Of a stretch of DNA of 64,000 bases, positions 17,024 to 27,009 are shown piece by piece. The notes beneath the pieces are model-generated. The model saw nothing but the letters and a program-made list of their open reading frames with translations. It was not told where the DNA came from and searched no databases. The first letter of the stretch is position 1, and each line of letters begins with the position of its first letter. Source of the DNA: Sphingomonadales bacterium (GTDB lineage: Bacteria; Pseudomonadota; Alphaproteobacteria; Sphingomonadales; Sphingomonadaceae); NCBI GenBank assembly GCA_018971065.1, contig JAGWVC010000002.1, forward strand, positions 1 through 64,000. Reading direction: 5' to 3'. A program made the translations under genes and the position numbers.

Positions 17024-17493
17024 CACGCGTTCTCCATTCCGCATTTAGCCTGCCATCCGTCCCAGCTCGGCTGCCCGTCGGGCGTATCGAACACGGTTCC
17101 TTCGGCCTTGAATTCCACGCCGGTGTTGCACACCGCGGTACAGGGCAGCATCATGATGTGCTGCCGGTCGATGAAGCGTTCCTCGTCCTCGAAGAACAGC
17201 TTCTGCATCCAGTCGCTTTCCATCATCCGCGTGATTTCCTCGAACGCGGCGGCATCCTTCATCGTCCACACCGACAGCAGGTCCCAGCCGAACGCCATCG
17301 GCCCGAAGCCGCTTCCTTCGATGCGCGGATCGCCACCGCCATAGACCTGATCGACGTAATTCCGCTCGTAGCTGGTGAACAGGTGCCCGCAATACTTGAG
17401 CGCCATCGCCGCATGGCTGCGCTCGAAATGCGCGCGAAACTGTTCGTGCGTCAGGTGCGGCTTGCGCTTCACCAGATGGATCACCCGATACAT
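17023..17493 (-). CDS. EthD domain-containing protein
   Basis: The 156-residue protein starts MYRVIHLVKRKPHLTHEQFRAHF, the ferredoxin-like alpha/beta EthD pattern. A second half contains FEEITRMMESDWMQKLFFEDEERFID. EthD-like proteins are small dimeric barrel proteins associated with ether or aromatic degradation; their enzymatic role is usually unclear. GGGAG precedes the ATG by 6 bases. It is translationally coupled to the oxidoreductase gene downstream, so the two proteins probably act on the same pathway. Confidence 0.82.
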   Translation of the reverse strand: MYRVIHLVKRKPHLTHEQFRAHFERSHAAMALKYCGHLFTSYERNYVDQVYGGGDPRIEGSGFGPMAFGWDLLSVWTMKDAAAFEEITRMMESDWMQKLFFEDEERFIDRQHIMMLPCTAVCNTGVEFKAEGTVFDTPDGQPSWDGWQAKCGMENA

Positions 17494-17695
17494 CCGCGTC
17501 TCCCTTTTCGTTCTCGCCGGCATCCTGCCCGCACCCCGGCTTTCCGGCAACGCCCTTGCGAACCGCCGCTCACAACCCCGCCCCGGCGAAGTCCACCGCG
17601 CTGGGATCATGGGGCGCATTAACCGGAAATCAGCACCCCGCGCGTTATGCATCCCGCGCAATACCGCCATTTGCGTGACGAGAAGGCTTTCCCGC

Positions 17696-19027
17696 GTGAC
17701 CACGATGTATCCCCGCCTGTCTGCCGATCACGCCACGCCGCTGCCGCAGGTTCCGGCCGAATCGCGCACCCTGCGGGTCGTCGTCGTCGGCCTCGGCTAT
17801 GTCGGCCTGCCGCTGGCGGTGGCGCTGGCCGGCCGGTTCGAGACCATCGGCCTCGACATCGACACCCGCCGCATCGCCGAGCTCGAATCGGGCCATGACC
17901 GCACCGGCGAGATCGATCGCATCCGGCTCGACGCATCCGAACTCATGCTGGCCAGCGATCCCGATGTCTGCCCGCCGGCCGATTTCTACATCGTCACCGT
18001 GCCCACCCCGATCGACGGCGCCAACAAGCCCGACCTGCGCATCGTCGAGGCGGCCAGCCGCACCATCGGGCACTTGCTTCCCGCCGCGCTGGTCGATGGC
18101 CGCGTGCCGGTGGTGGTCTATGAATCGACCGTCTATCCCGGCGTCACCGAGGACATCTGCGCGCCGATCCTGGAGAAGCACTCCGGCCTCAAGTGCGGCC
18201 GCGACTTCTTCCTCGGCTACAGCCCCGAACGCATCAACCCGGGCGACCGCGAACACACCATCGACAAGATCACCAAGGTCGTCTCGGGCCAGACCCCCGA
18301 AGTGCTCGAACGCGTCGCCGATCTCTACGCCAGCATCACCAGCGGCGGCGTGTTCCGCGCCCGCTCGATCAAGGCCGCCGAAGCCGCCAAGGTGATCGAG
18401 AACGCCCAGCGCGACATCAACATCGCCTTCATGAACGAGATTTCGCAGATTTTCGCCCGCATGGACATTTCCATCTGGGATGTCCTTGCCGCCGCGCGCA
18501 CCAAGTGGAACTTCCTGCCGTTCGGCCCCGGCCTGGTCGGCGGCCACTGCATCGGCGTCGATCCCTACTACCTGTCGCACCGCGCCGAGGAGCTCGGCGT
18601 CGATCCGCGCGTGATCCTGTCGGGTCGCGGCATCAACGACGCGATGGCCGGCTGGGTTGCCCGCAAGTTGCACGATGCCCGCAAGGGCCGCCCGGGCAAC
18701 GTGCTGGTGCTGGGCCTCACCTTCAAGGAAAACATCCCCGACTTGCGCAATTCGAAGGTGGCCGACCTCGTCACCGCGCTGGGTCGCATGGGCCACGCCG
18801 TCACCGTCCACGATGCCCACGCCGATGCCGACGAAGCCATGCACGAATACGGCATCCCGCTGGTGGCCGATCCGTTCAAGCGCAAGTACGATCTCGTGCT
18901 GCTCGCGGTTCCGCACCGCGAATACCTGGCAATGGGCGCCGGCGCCCTGCGCGCGCTGGTCAAGAAGGGCGGCATCCTCGCCGACCTCAAGGGCGAACTC
19001 GGCAGCGCGGCCGACTGGACGCTCTGA
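17696..19027 (+). CDS. Nucleotide-sugar dehydrogenase (UDP-N-acetyl-hexosamine/UDP-glucose dehydrogenase family)
   Basis: 443 residues. The Rossmann motif VVVGLGYVGLPLAVALA is near residue 30, the central dimer domain has RSIKAAEAAKVIENAQRDINIAFMNE, and the catalytic Cys is in GPGLVGGHCIGVDPYYL near residue 285. The C-terminal UDP-binding domain starts near NVLVLGLTFKENIPDLRNSK. These features match the TviB/WbpA subgroup, which makes UDP-N-acetyl-hexosaminuronic acids for capsule or lipopolysaccharide. GTG is favoured because AGAAGG lies 9 bases upstream; ATG three codons later is possible. No glycosyltransferases are adjacent. Confidence 0.88.
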   Translation: MTTMYPRLSADHATPLPQVPAESRTLRVVVVGLGYVGLPLAVALAGRFETIGLDIDTRRIAELESGHDRTGEIDRIRLDASELMLASDPDVCPPADFYIVTVPTPIDGANKPDLRIVEAASRTIGHLLPAALVDGRVPVVVYESTVYPGVTEDICAPILEKHSGLKCGRDFFLGYSPERINPGDREHTIDKITKVVSGQTPEVLERVADLYASITSGGVFRARSIKAAEAAKVIENAQRDINIAFMNEISQIFARMDISIWDVLAAARTKWNFLPFGPGLVGGHCIGVDPYYLSHRAEELGVDPRVILSGRGINDAMAGWVARKLHDARKGRPGNVLVLGLTFKENIPDLRNSKVADLVTALGRMGHAVTVHDAHADADEAMHEYGIPLVADPFKRKYDLVLLAVPHREYLAMGAGALRALVKKGGILADLKGELGSAADWTL

Positions 19028-19050
19028 TCGCCCGCGATCGCAGGCCTTGA

Positions 19051-19110
19051 CGATCCTCCCCGGGACGGGAAGGGGGACCGCTTGCGAAGCAAGTGGTGGA
19101 GGGGACCGGC
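19051..19110. repeat. REP-like intergenic element
   Basis: The intergenic segment reads as G-rich and C-rich blocks around a perfect CTTGC-GAA-GCAAG hairpin (19081-19093), flanked by GGGGACC-type runs. Sequences of this design, with variable hairpin cores, are, to my knowledge, common repeats between genes in sphingomonads and related alphaproteobacteria. No second copy was found in this window. It separates the nucleotide-sugar dehydrogenase from gmk. Confidence 0.6.
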
Positions 19111-19193
19111 AACACAACGCGCCCCCTTCCTTCTTTTCTCCTTTAACCAAGCGCTCCCTTGATCCCGCCCCCCGTTTCGTTGCAAACGCGCGC

Positions 19194-19838
19194 ATGGCTT
19201 CCGATACCCTGCACCGCCGCGGCTTGATGTTCATCCTCTCGTCCCCCTCGGGCACGGGAAAGACCACGATCGCGCGCCGCCTGCTTTCCGAAGACGCCGA
19301 GATCAGCCTGTCGGTATCGGCCACCACCCGCCCCCCGCGCCCTGGTGAGATTGACGGCAAGGACTATCACTTCGTCACCGACGCCCAGTTCGACCAGATG
19401 GTGGCCGAGGACGATTTCTACGAATGGGCCTATGTGTTCGGCAACCGCTACGGCACGCCGAAGTCGCACATCCGCGCCGGGTTGAAGGAAGGGCAGGACT
19501 ACCTGTTCGATATCGACTGGCAGGGCACCCAGCAGCTTTACCAGAAGGACGCGCAGGACGTCGTCCGCGTGTTCCTGCTGCCCCCCTCGATCGAGGAACT
19601 GCGCCGCCGCCTCACCGGACGCGGCACCGACAGCGCCGAAGTCATCGCCGGCCGCATGGAACGCGCCCGCGCCGAGATCAGCCACTGGGACGGCTATGAC
19701 TATGTCATCGTCAACGACGACATCGACGCCTGCTTCGCCAAGGTCCAGGGCATCCTCGAATCCGAACGCATCAAGCGCAAGCGCCAGACCGGGCTGATCC
19801 CCTTCGTCCGCGACCTGCTGAAGCCGGAGCCGGCATGA
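19194..19838 (+). CDS. gmk: Guanylate kinase
   Basis: This 214-residue enzyme phosphorylates GMP to GDP with ATP. It shows the P-loop SSPSGTGKTTIA near residue 16, the GMP-binding SATTRPPRPGEIDGKDYHFV near residue 40, DFYEWAYVFGNRYGTP near residue 75, and FDIDWQGTQQL near residue 105. The length is typical. ATG 19194 is chosen because the protein then begins directly before the P-loop strand as in other Gmk proteins. The stop overlaps the start of the next gene (ATGA). Confidence 0.97.
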   Translation: MASDTLHRRGLMFILSSPSGTGKTTIARRLLSEDAEISLSVSATTRPPRPGEIDGKDYHFVTDAQFDQMVAEDDFYEWAYVFGNRYGTPKSHIRAGLKEGQDYLFDIDWQGTQQLYQKDAQDVVRVFLLPPSIEELRRRLTGRGTDSAEVIAGRMERARAEISHWDGYDYVIVNDDIDACFAKVQGILESERIKRKRQTGLIPFVRDLLKPEPA

Positions 19839-20515
19839 CCGCCGCGAATCCTCCCGCCGTCCCGCGCGCGCTTTACATCTACACGCTGCTTTACGGTGGC
19901 CTTGTCGTGCTGGCCGGCGTGCTGGGCACCAAGCTCGCCTCGCTCGGCACATGGCCGCTGGTCGGCCCGCTCGCGGTCGAATCGGGCATCTTCGCGTTCC
20001 TGCTGCTGGTCGTGCTGTCCAGCACCGTCGCCGAACTGTACGGCAAGGCGATGGCCGACCGGCTGGTCCGCGTCGGCTTTGTCCCGCTGATCGTCTCGAT
20101 GATCCTGCTGATGACGGTCATCCACGTCGTCCCGCCCGCGCCGTTCTGGCACGATCAGGACGCCTTCGCCCGCCTGCTGGGCCAGGGCGCGCGGATGCAG
20201 CTTGCCGGCCTCATTTCCTACGGCACCTCGCAGACGCTCAATGTCGCGGTGTTTTCGAAGCTGTCCGGCCGCCCCGGCACCGGGCTGATGCTGCGCGCCT
20301 GGATCGCCTCTATCCTCAGCCAGGTGGTCGATACCGTGTTGTTCATCACCATCAGCTTCATCGGCGTCCACGATCCGGTCACCGGCGCAGCGCTGCCGCT
20401 GGGCAGCATCATGACCGGGCAGATCATCTCCAAGCTGCTGCTGTCCACCATCATGGTGCCGCTGTTCATCCAGCTTTTCGTGTCACTCGGGCGCAGACTC
20501 GACGCCAGCGCCTGA
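19835..20515 (+). CDS. Queuosine precursor transporter (YhhQ/VUT family)
   Basis: 226-residue membrane protein with six to seven hydrophobic helices. Family features include VLAGVLGTKLA, the polar STVAELYGKAMADRLV after the third helix, and SQVVDTVLFITISFIG near residue 165, all typical of the YhhQ/DUF165 family. The E. coli member imports the queuosine precursors preQ0/preQ1. Translation is coupled to gmk by a 4-base overlap. Queuosine biosynthesis genes are not in the window, so the substrate is inferred from the family only. Confidence 0.85.
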   Translation: MTAANPPAVPRALYIYTLLYGGLVVLAGVLGTKLASLGTWPLVGPLAVESGIFAFLLLVVLSSTVAELYGKAMADRLVRVGFVPLIVSMILLMTVIHVVPPAPFWHDQDAFARLLGQGARMQLAGLISYGTSQTLNVAVFSKLSGRPGTGLMLRAWIASILSQVVDTVLFITISFIGVHDPVTGAALPLGSIMTGQIISKLLLSTIMVPLFIQLFVSLGRRLDASA

Positions 20516-20533
20516 ATCGCTAAAGGGACCGAC

Positions 20534-21433
20534 ATGTCACCAGATCCCGCCATGCTCGCCAAGGCCGAAACCCTCGTCGAGGCGCTGCCTTACCTGCGCC
20601 GCTACGCCGGCCGCACGTTCGTCGTGAAGTACGGCGGCCACGCGATGGGCGATCCCGAACTCGCGCACGATTTTGCCGAGGACATCGTCCTGCTCAAGGC
20701 GGTCGGCATCAACCCGGTCGTCGTCCACGGCGGCGGCCCGCAGATCGGCCGGATGCTGAAGGCGCTCGGCATCGAATCGCAATTCGTCGATGGCCTGCGC
20801 GTCACCGACAAGCAGACCGCCGAAGTCGCCGAAATGGTCCTTGCCGGGGCCATCAACAAGGAACTGGTAAGCTGGATCGCCCGCGCCGGCGGCAAGGCCA
20901 TCGGTATCTCCGGCAAGGACGGCGGCATGGTCATCGCCCGCAAGGTCGCCTCGAAGAAGGCCCCCAAGGCGATCGAGGAGGACGGCGAGGCGCTGGTGGT
21001 CGATCTCGGCTTCGTGGGGGAGCCTGACCGCATCGACACCACCGTCATCGACACGATCTGCGCCGCCGGGATGATCCCGGTCATCGCGCCCATCGGCATC
21101 GGCGACGACAACGAGACCTACAACATCAACGCCGACACGATGGCCGGCAGCATCGCCGCCGCGCTCGGCGCCGCGCGCCTGCTGCTGCTCACCGACGTTC
21201 CCGGCGTGCTCGACAAGGACAAGAACCTGCTGACCGACCTGCGCCCGGCGGACATCGCTCGGCTGGGCGAGGACGGCACCATCAGCGGCGGCATGATCCC
21301 CAAGCTCGAAACCTGCGTTCACGCCGTCGAGGCCGGGTGCGAGGCGGCGGTGGTGCTGGACGGCCGCGTGCCGCACGCCATGCTGCTCGAATTCTTCACC
21401 TCGCGCGGCGCCGGCACCCTGATCCGCGCGTAG
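20534..21433 (+). CDS. argB: Acetylglutamate kinase
   Basis: This 299-residue enzyme catalyses the second step of arginine biosynthesis, phosphorylating N-acetylglutamate. Motifs seen: [15 protein letters not shown] near residue 33, [13 protein letters not shown] near residue 65, [14 protein letters not shown] near residue 125, [13 protein letters not shown] near residue 197, and the C-terminal [17 protein letters not shown]. An AAAGGGACCGAC leader precedes ATG 20534. It follows yhhQ by 18 bases and is probably cotranscribed with gmk and yhhQ. Confidence 0.97.
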   Translation: MSPDPAMLAKAETLVEALPYLRRYAGRTFVVKYGGHAMGDPELAHDFAEDIVLLKAVGINPVVVHGGGPQIGRMLKALGIESQFVDGLRVTDKQTAEVAEMVLAGAINKELVSWIARAGGKAIGISGKDGGMVIARKVASKKAPKAIEEDGEALVVDLGFVGEPDRIDTTVIDTICAAGMIPVIAPIGIGDDNETYNINADTMAGSIAAALGAARLLLLTDVPGVLDKDKNLLTDLRPADIARLGEDGTISGGMIPKLETCVHAVEAGCEAAVVLDGRVPHAMLLEFFTSRGAGTLIRA

Positions 21434-21528
21434 GCGGGGGAAGGGGAGGCGGTTCCACTCGCCCCCCGGTTGCCCAACCGATTTCCCCCGTCTAGACAGC
21501 ACCCTCCATCCCGAGGGGAACACCACTC

Positions 21529-21825
21529 GTGCTCATTTCCTTGATCCAGATTATCGACCTGCTGATCAGCCTGGTAACGACGTTCATCATCGTCCAGTTC
21601 GTGCTCAGCCTGTTGATCTCGTTCAACGTCGTCAACACCCACAACGATTTCGTCGCGGCGCTGTGGAAGGCGGTCAACGCCCTGCTCGATCCGCTGCTGC
21701 GCCCCATCCGGCGGATCATGCCCGATACCGGCATGATCGATTTCTCGCCGCTGGTGCTGATCGTCGGCCTGCAGATCGTCCAGAAACTGCTCGAAGGCCT
21801 CGTACGGTCGAGTTACGGGCTATGA
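21529..21825 (+). CDS. YggT-family integral membrane protein
   Basis: 98 residues with two hydrophobic regions (residues about 3-28 and 70-92) around the family motif [29 protein letters not shown]. YggT proteins are small inner-membrane proteins; some are linked to potassium or osmotic homeostasis and cell-division regions, but the biochemical function is not settled. The start is GTG with GAGGGG about 10 bases upstream. The stop overlaps the folD start (ATGA). Confidence 0.88.
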   Translation: MLISLIQIIDLLISLVTTFIIVQFVLSLLISFNVVNTHNDFVAALWKAVNALLDPLLRPIRRIMPDTGMIDFSPLVLIVGLQIVQKLLEGLVRSSYGL

Positions 21826-22730
21826 GCGCCGATAAAGTCATAGACGGAAAGGCGTTCGCCGAAGACCTGCGCGCCCGCATCGCCGTCCTTGCCGCCGGGT
21901 TCGAGGCGCACGCCGGGCGCAAGGCCGGGCTGGCCGTCGTGCTGGTGGGCGAAGACCCCGCCAGCCAGGTCTATGTCCGCAGCAAGGGCAAGCAGACCGT
22001 CGCCTGCGGCATGAACAGCTTCGAGCACAAGCTGCCCGAGGACACCGCCGAATCGACCCTGCTCGACGTGGTGGAGAAGCTGAACGCCGATCCCGCCGTG
22101 GACGGCATCCTCGTCCAGCTCCCGCTGCCGTCACACATCGATGAGCAGAAGGTGATCGCCGCGATCAACCCGGACAAGGACGTGGACGGCTTCCACGTCA
22201 TCTCCGCCGGGCGCCTCGCGGTCGGCCAGGCAGGCTTCGTCCCCTGCACGCCGCTCGGCTGCCTGATGCTGCTCAAGGACCGCCTCGGTTCGCTCTCGGG
22301 TCTCGACGCCGTCGTCATCGGCCGCTCGAACATCGTCGGCAAGCCGATGGCGCAACTGCTGCTCGGCGAAAGCTGCACGGTGACGATCGCCCACAGCCGC
22401 ACGAAAGACCTCGCGTCGGTGGTCAAGCGCGCCGACATCGTCGTCGCCGCCGTTGGCCGCGCCGAGATGGTCAAGGCCGACTGGATCAAGCCCGGCGCCA
22501 CCGTCATCGACGTCGGCATCAACCGCGTGCCTGATACCCGCCCCGGCGCGGAGGACGGCAAGACCCGCCTCGTCGGCGATGTGGACTATGCCGGCGTGCT
22601 GCCGGTCGCCGGTGCCGTCACCCCGGTCCCTGGCGGCGTCGGCCCGATGACCATCGCCGTGCTGCTGCGCAACACCCTGGTCGCCGCGCACCGCAACGCC
22701 GGCATCGCGCTGGCCGACGACGCGATCTGA
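21822..22730 (+). CDS. folD: Bifunctional methylenetetrahydrofolate dehydrogenase / methenyltetrahydrofolate cyclohydrolase
   Basis: This 302-residue enzyme interconverts 5,10-methylene-, 5,10-methenyl- and 10-formyl-tetrahydrofolate in one-carbon metabolism. Visible signatures: [16 protein letters not shown] with the catalytic Lys near residue 55, [13 protein letters not shown] near residue 95, [15 protein letters not shown] near residue 167, and [15 protein letters not shown] near residue 265. The start is fixed by the ATGA overlap with yggT. Its stop overlaps the start of the next gene (TGATG). Confidence 0.97.
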   Translation: MSADKVIDGKAFAEDLRARIAVLAAGFEAHAGRKAGLAVVLVGEDPASQVYVRSKGKQTVACGMNSFEHKLPEDTAESTLLDVVEKLNADPAVDGILVQLPLPSHIDEQKVIAAINPDKDVDGFHVISAGRLAVGQAGFVPCTPLGCLMLLKDRLGSLSGLDAVVIGRSNIVGKPMAQLLLGESCTVTIAHSRTKDLASVVKRADIVVAAVGRAEMVKADWIKPGATVIDVGINRVPDTRPGAEDGKTRLVGDVDYAGVLPVAGAVTPVPGGVGPMTIAVLLRNTLVAAHRNAGIALADDAI

Positions 22731-23428
22731 TGCGCAAACTTGTCCCGCTCCTGCTGCTTGCGGCCACCGCCGCTCCGGCACAGGAGCGGGTCGATCCCCG
22801 TAAAGGCCCGCCGCACGGCCCCGGCTGGGCCGATCCCAGCGACGTGCTCGCCGCCGAAATCGCCTTCTCGCGCCTCGCGCAGGACAAAGGCCAGTGGACC
22901 GCGTTCCGCGCCACCGCCGCGCCGAACGCCCAGCAGTTCAACAACGGCCCGGTCCGCGTTGCCGACGATCTCAAGGGCCGCAAGGACCCGCCCGTCGCGG
23001 TCAAGTGGCAGCCCCACGCCGTCTGGATGGCGTGCGACGGCTCCTACGCCGTCACGCGCGGCGCCTGGCAGGGGCCGAAGGCCACCGGGTGGTTCATCAC
23101 CGTCTGGCAACGCCAGAAGAAGGGCGGTTACAAATGGGTGCTCGATCAGGGTGATGCGCTGCAAACCCCGCTCGCAGCCCCCGAATTCCTCACCGCCAAG
23201 GTCGCCGAATGCCCGCCGCGCAAGCGTCCGGACGGCAATCCCGGCCATGCGCCGAACCCGCCCGCGCCTGACCGCAACGCCCCGCCGCCTGATTATACCT
23301 CTGCCCACAGCGACGACGGCACGCTCACCTGGGCCACCACGGCCACCGCCACCGGCCACCACTTCGCCGTCACCCTCCGCCAGGACGGTGTGCCGCACGA
23401 AGTCCTCGCCGCCGACGTTGCCAACTGA
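22730..23428 (+). CDS. Conserved hypothetical secreted protein
   Basis: 232 residues. Residues 1-18 form a short Sec signal peptide (RKLVPLLLLAATAAPAQ). The mature part has no domain I can name. It contains DVLAAEIAFSRLAQDKGQWTAFRATA, a pattern reminiscent of small proteins with an SnoaL/NTF2-like start, then aromatic-rich strands (TGWFITVWQRQKKGGYKWVLDQG) and a proline-rich segment near residue 170. It sits between folD and marC, with 1-base overlaps on both sides, and is probably exported to the periplasm. Confidence 0.7.
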   Translation: MRKLVPLLLLAATAAPAQERVDPRKGPPHGPGWADPSDVLAAEIAFSRLAQDKGQWTAFRATAAPNAQQFNNGPVRVADDLKGRKDPPVAVKWQPHAVWMACDGSYAVTRGAWQGPKATGWFITVWQRQKKGGYKWVLDQGDALQTPLAAPEFLTAKVAECPPRKRPDGNPGHAPNPPAPDRNAPPPDYTSAHSDDGTLTWATTATATGHHFAVTLRQDGVPHEVLAADVAN

Positions 23429-24051
23429 TGGTCGAACTGTTCCTCTCGGCGTTCTTCACGCTGTTCGTGGTGCTCGATCCGGTCGGCTGCGCGCCGATCT
23501 TCGCCGGCCTCGTGCGCGGCATGTCCCCGCGCGAAACCACCAGCACCGCACTGCGCGCCACGCTGATCGCCACGCTGATCCTCATCACCTTCGCGCTCGT
23601 CGGTGAACGCCTGCTCGCCGCGCTCCAGATCGGGCTGGACGCGTTCCGCATAGCCGGCGGCCTGATGTTGTTCCTGATCGCGCTGGAAATGGTCTTTGAA
23701 AAGCGCACCGAACACGATCAGGAACGCGCCGAAAAAGCGAAGACGGCGCCGCAGGAAGACCTCGCCGTGTTTCCGATGGCCATGCCGATGATCGCCGGCC
23801 CCGGCTCGATCGCCAGCGTCATGCTGCTCACCGCGCAAGCCCACGGCCTCGAACAGACCGCGATGGTCATGGCCGCGCTGCTCGCCGTGCTGGTGCTCGT
23901 CGCCATCGCGCTCGTCGCCGCCGGCCCGCTGATGCGCCTGCTCGGCACCCGCGTCGAAGGCGTCATCACCCGGCTGCTCGGCGTCCTGCTCAGCGCCCTC
24001 GCCGTCCAATACGTGATCGACGGCGTGCGCGGCGTTCTAGCCCTGCATTGA
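23428..24051 (+). CDS. MarC-family integral membrane protein
   Basis: 207 residues with six predicted transmembrane helices. Features of the MarC/UPF0056 family: FFTLFVVLDPVGCAPIFAGL near residue 8, FRIAGGLMLFLIALEMVF near residue 70, and FPMAMPMIAGPGSIASVMLL near residue 110. The family was once linked to multiple antibiotic resistance, but its transport function remains unproven. It is the last gene of the gmk-to-marC run and is followed immediately by a strong terminator. Confidence 0.9.
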   Translation: MVELFLSAFFTLFVVLDPVGCAPIFAGLVRGMSPRETTSTALRATLIATLILITFALVGERLLAALQIGLDAFRIAGGLMLFLIALEMVFEKRTEHDQERAEKAKTAPQEDLAVFPMAMPMIAGPGSIASVMLLTAQAHGLEQTAMVMAALLAVLVLVAIALVAAGPLMRLLGTRVEGVITRLLGVLLSALAVQYVIDGVRGVLALH

Positions 24052-24055
24052 ACGT

Positions 24056-24120
24056 CCCGCTCCCCCGGCCCAACTACCCACTGGTAGCATAATCTGGGTG
24101 GTTGGGCCGGGGGAGCGGGG
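24056..24120. terminator. Long-stem bidirectional terminator between marC and glmM
   Basis: Arms 24056-24080 and 24095-24120 pair over about 25 bp with a single wobble mismatch (core GCTCCCCCGGCCCAAC / GTTGGGCCGGGGGAGC) around a 14-base loop. It lies between two convergent genes and would fold in either transcript. There is no T-run, so it may act with Rho or mainly stabilise mRNA ends. Confidence 0.75.
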
Positions 24121-24161
24121 CGGGCGGTGGCGCAAAACGTGCTCTTCCGCGCGTTTTGCCG

Positions 24162-25502
24162 TCAGGCCGCCGCCGTCTTCACCGCATCGCAGATCGTATC
24201 CACCACCTGCTCCACCTGCTTCGCGTCGTCGCCCTCGGCCATCACCCGGATCACCGGCTCGGTCCCCGAAGCGCGGATCACGATGCGCCCGCTGCCCGCC
24301 AATGCCGCCTCGCAGTCGGCAATCACCGCCTTCACCCTGGCGTCGTCCAACGGCTTCCCGCCGGAAAACCGCACGTTCTTGAGCAGTTGTGGCACCGGGT
24401 CGAACAGATGCAGCAGTTCGCTGGCCCGCTTGCCCGAACGCACCAGCGCCGAAAGCACCTGCAACGCCGCAACCGTGCCGTCGCCGGTCGTGGCATGATC
24501 CAGCAGGATCATGTGACCCGATTGCTCGCCGCCGACGTTGAAACCGCCTTCCTTCATGCGCTCCAGCACGTAACGGTCGCCCACCTTGGTCCGCTCCAGC
24601 GTCAGGCCCTGCCCGATCAGGCAGCGCTCCAGCCCCAGGTTCGACATCACCGTGGCGACAACGCCGCCGCCGCGAAGCTGGCCCTGCGCCGCCATTTGCG
24701 TGCCGATCAGCGCCATGATCTGGTCGCCGTCCACCACCTGGCCCTTCTCGTCCACCACGATCAGCCGGTCGGCGTCGCCGTCCAGCGCGATGCCGATGTC
24801 GGCGCCGCTGGCGACCACCGTCTCCTTCAGCAGCTCGACATGGGTGGACCCGCACTTGTCGTTGATGTTCTTGCCGTTGGGATTCACCCCCAGCGCCGTC
24901 ACCTCGGCGCCCAGTTCCCACATCGCCGAAGGCGCCACCTGGTACGCCGCACCGTTTGCGCAATCGATCACGATCTTCAGCCCGTCCAGCCGCACATCAT
25001 CGGGCAGCGAACTCTTCACCGCGTGGATATAGCGCCCGCGCGCGTCGTCGATGCGCCGCGCCCGGCCAATGTCCTCGGACGGCGCCAGCGGCTGGTCCTC
25101 GGCCAGCATCGCCTCGATCGCCAACTCGTCCTCGTCGGACAGCTTGAACCCGTCCGGCCCGAACAGCTTGATGCCGTTGTCCTCATACGGGTTGTGGCTG
25201 GCCGAGATCATCACACCCACGTCGGCGCGCAATTCGCGGGTCAGCAGCGCCACCGCCGGTGTCGGCATCGGCCCCAGCAGCACCACGTCCATGCCCACGC
25301 TGGTGAACCCCGCCACCAGCGCGTTCTCCAGCATGTAACCCGAAAGCCGGGTGTCCTTGCCGATCACCACGCGGTGCCGGTGCTTGCCGCGCAGGAAGCG
25401 GATGCCCGCCGCCTGGCCCACCTTCATTGCAATCTGCGCGGTCATCACCCCCGCGTTGGTCCGCCCGCGGATTCCGTCGGTACCGAAAAACTGTCGTGCC
25501 AT
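24162..25502 (-). CDS. glmM: Phosphoglucosamine mutase
   Basis: 446-residue enzyme converting glucosamine-6-phosphate to glucosamine-1-phosphate for UDP-N-acetylglucosamine, and thus peptidoglycan and lipid A, synthesis. It begins [16 protein letters not shown]. The active-site phosphoserine loop [13 protein letters not shown] is near residue 103, the metal-binding ALDGDADRL near residue 242, the sugar-binding GGEQSGHMI near residue 328, and the phosphate-binding [12 protein letters not shown] near residue 405. Length and start agree with the family. Confidence 0.97.
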   Translation of the reverse strand: MARQFFGTDGIRGRTNAGVMTAQIAMKVGQAAGIRFLRGKHRHRVVIGKDTRLSGYMLENALVAGFTSVGMDVVLLGPMPTPAVALLTRELRADVGVMISASHNPYEDNGIKLFGPDGFKLSDEDELAIEAMLAEDQPLAPSEDIGRARRIDDARGRYIHAVKSSLPDDVRLDGLKIVIDCANGAAYQVAPSAMWELGAEVTALGVNPNGKNINDKCGSTHVELLKETVVASGADIGIALDGDADRLIVVDEKGQVVDGDQIMALIGTQMAAQGQLRGGGVVATVMSNLGLERCLIGQGLTLERTKVGDRYVLERMKEGGFNVGGEQSGHMILLDHATTGDGTVAALQVLSALVRSGKRASELLHLFDPVPQLLKNVRFSGGKPLDDARVKAVIADCEAALAGSGRIVIRASGTEPVIRVMAEGDDAKQVEQVVDTICDAVKTAAA

Positions 25503-25598
25503 CTTTGCCCTCGTTGCGTCGGTCGCGTGACGCGCGAATTGCCCTTTAGCGCAACCCGGGTACAGTCGCGCCGTCAAAATGTCGTGAACGGAAACAAT

Positions 25599-26867
25599 GT
25601 GAGCGCCGAAACCTCGCCCCCCCTGATCGACGGCCCCGCGCTCCCCGAAATCACCGTGCCCACCGGCTGGACCCTGGCCGCGCTGGTCGCGGGCCTTGTC
25701 GGCGGGCTGGCGCTGCCGCAACCACTGCTCGCCCCGGCGCTTGCGGTCGCCGGTCCGGTGGGAGACCTCTGGCTGAAAGGGCTGGAGATGACGATCCTGC
25801 CGCTGGTGGCCTCGCTGCTGGTCATCGGCGTGGTCCGCACCGTGGAGGCCGCGCGCAGCGGCGCGATGGCTCGCCGCACCCTGGGGTTGATCGTCCTGTT
25901 TCTGGTCGGCGGCGCGATCATGGCCGCGTTGGTCACGCCGCTGCTGCTGGCCCTGTTTCCCATTCCCGGCAGCGCCGCCGCCGCGCTCAGCGGCACGCCT
26001 GCCGCCGCAGACCAGCCGCTCCCCGGCGTCGCGGCATTCCTGTCGTCGCTGGTGCCCGAAAACGTCTTCGCCGCCGCCGCCGCCGGCGCGGTGCTGCCGG
26101 TCATCGTGTTCTTCGCGGCGTTCGCGGCGGCGCTGGCGCGCCTGCCCGCAGCCAACCGCCGCGCCGTGCTGCCGCTGTTCGAAGGCCTCGCCGCAGCCAT
26201 GATGGTGGTGATCGGCTGGGTGCTGGCGCTGGCTCCGGCGGGCGTGCTCGCGCTCAGCCTGACTGTCGCGGCCAGGACCGGCGCCGCCGCCTTCGCCGTG
26301 CTGGCGCATTACATCGCGGTGGTCTCCACCGTCGGCGGCGTCGTCATGCTGGCGGGCTATGCGCTGGCGGTCATCGGTGCCCGCCTGTCGCTTGCCGCCT
26401 ATACGCGCGCCATGCTCCCGGTCGAGGCGGTGGCGCTGTCCACCCAGTCCTCGCTCGCCAGCCTGCCCGCGATGCTGGCCGCCTGCCGCCGCCTCGGCAT
26501 CGGCGAAACCAGCGCCGATTTCGTGCTGCCGCTGGCGGTCGCGCTGTTCCGCGCCACCGGCCCGGCGATGAACCTTGCCGTGGCCATCTACATCGCCAAA
26601 TTCACCGGCGTGCCGCTCACCCCGGCGATGCTGCTGGCCGGGATCACCGCCGCCTCGCTCACCACGCTGGGCGCGCCGTCGATTTCGGGAACCGTGTCCT
26701 ATGTCAGCTCGATCGGCCCGATCGCGCTGGCGATGGGCGTGCCGGTGGCGCCGCTGGGGCTGCTGGTCGCGGTGGAAATGCTGCCCGACCTGATGCGCAC
26801 GCTGGGCAATGTCTGCATGGACGTCGCACTGACGGCCACGGTCGATCGCCGCAACCGGGGATTCTAG
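25599..26867 (+). CDS. Dicarboxylate/amino acid:cation symporter (SDF family)
   Basis: This 422-residue membrane transporter has about eight helices and the re-entrant features of the family: [21 protein letters not shown] near residue 60, a Ser-rich loop [16 protein letters not shown] near residue 285, and the ion-binding [22 protein letters not shown] near residue 313. Homologues take up C4-dicarboxylates or acidic amino acids with Na+ or H+. GTG 25599 is the chosen start; a GTG five codons upstream is also possible and neither has a strong ribosome-binding site. The stop codon TAG lies in a CTAG tetramer adjoining a MITE-like element. Confidence 0.87.
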   Translation: MSAETSPPLIDGPALPEITVPTGWTLAALVAGLVGGLALPQPLLAPALAVAGPVGDLWLKGLEMTILPLVASLLVIGVVRTVEAARSGAMARRTLGLIVLFLVGGAIMAALVTPLLLALFPIPGSAAAALSGTPAAADQPLPGVAAFLSSLVPENVFAAAAAGAVLPVIVFFAAFAAALARLPAANRRAVLPLFEGLAAAMMVVIGWVLALAPAGVLALSLTVAARTGAAAFAVLAHYIAVVSTVGGVVMLAGYALAVIGARLSLAAYTRAMLPVEAVALSTQSSLASLPAMLAACRRLGIGETSADFVLPLAVALFRATGPAMNLAVAIYIAKFTGVPLTPAMLLAGITAASLTTLGAPSISGTVSYVSSIGPIALAMGVPVAPLGLLVAVEMLPDLMRTLGNVCMDVALTATVDRRNRGF

Positions 26868-27009
26868 TGTCTGTCGAGATTTGGTCGATGGCGAGGCGAG
26901 AATGGCGGATTTGCGAGACCCGGCGCGCAGCGGCCTTTTGTGGCCGTGAGCACCGGAAGCTCGCAAAGCTACCGTTCGCAGCCCGTCAGCGGCCAAAGAT
27001 CGGCGGGCA
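26868..27009. mobile_element. Palindromic MITE-like element flanked by CTAG
   Basis: A 142-bp non-coding element bounded by direct CTAG copies (26864-26867 and 27010-27013). Its ends, TGTCTGTCGAGATTTGG on the left and the complement of the right end TGCCCGCCGATCTTTGG, match at 12 of 17 positions. The symmetry continues inward for about 50 bases at roughly two thirds identity, mostly T/C differences that would still pair as G-U in RNA. The centre is GCGGCCTTTTGTGGCCG. CTAG is a target typical of IS5-group transposases, so this may be a non-autonomous derivative. It encodes no protein. As RNA it would form a long hairpin that could terminate both convergent genes. Confidence 0.7.

Noticed and set aside
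24102..25598. A long plus-strand extension of the symporter gene through the glmM region
   Set aside because: The extension is antisense to glmM, has no signal peptide or transporter features, and the symporter sequence starts only near 25599.
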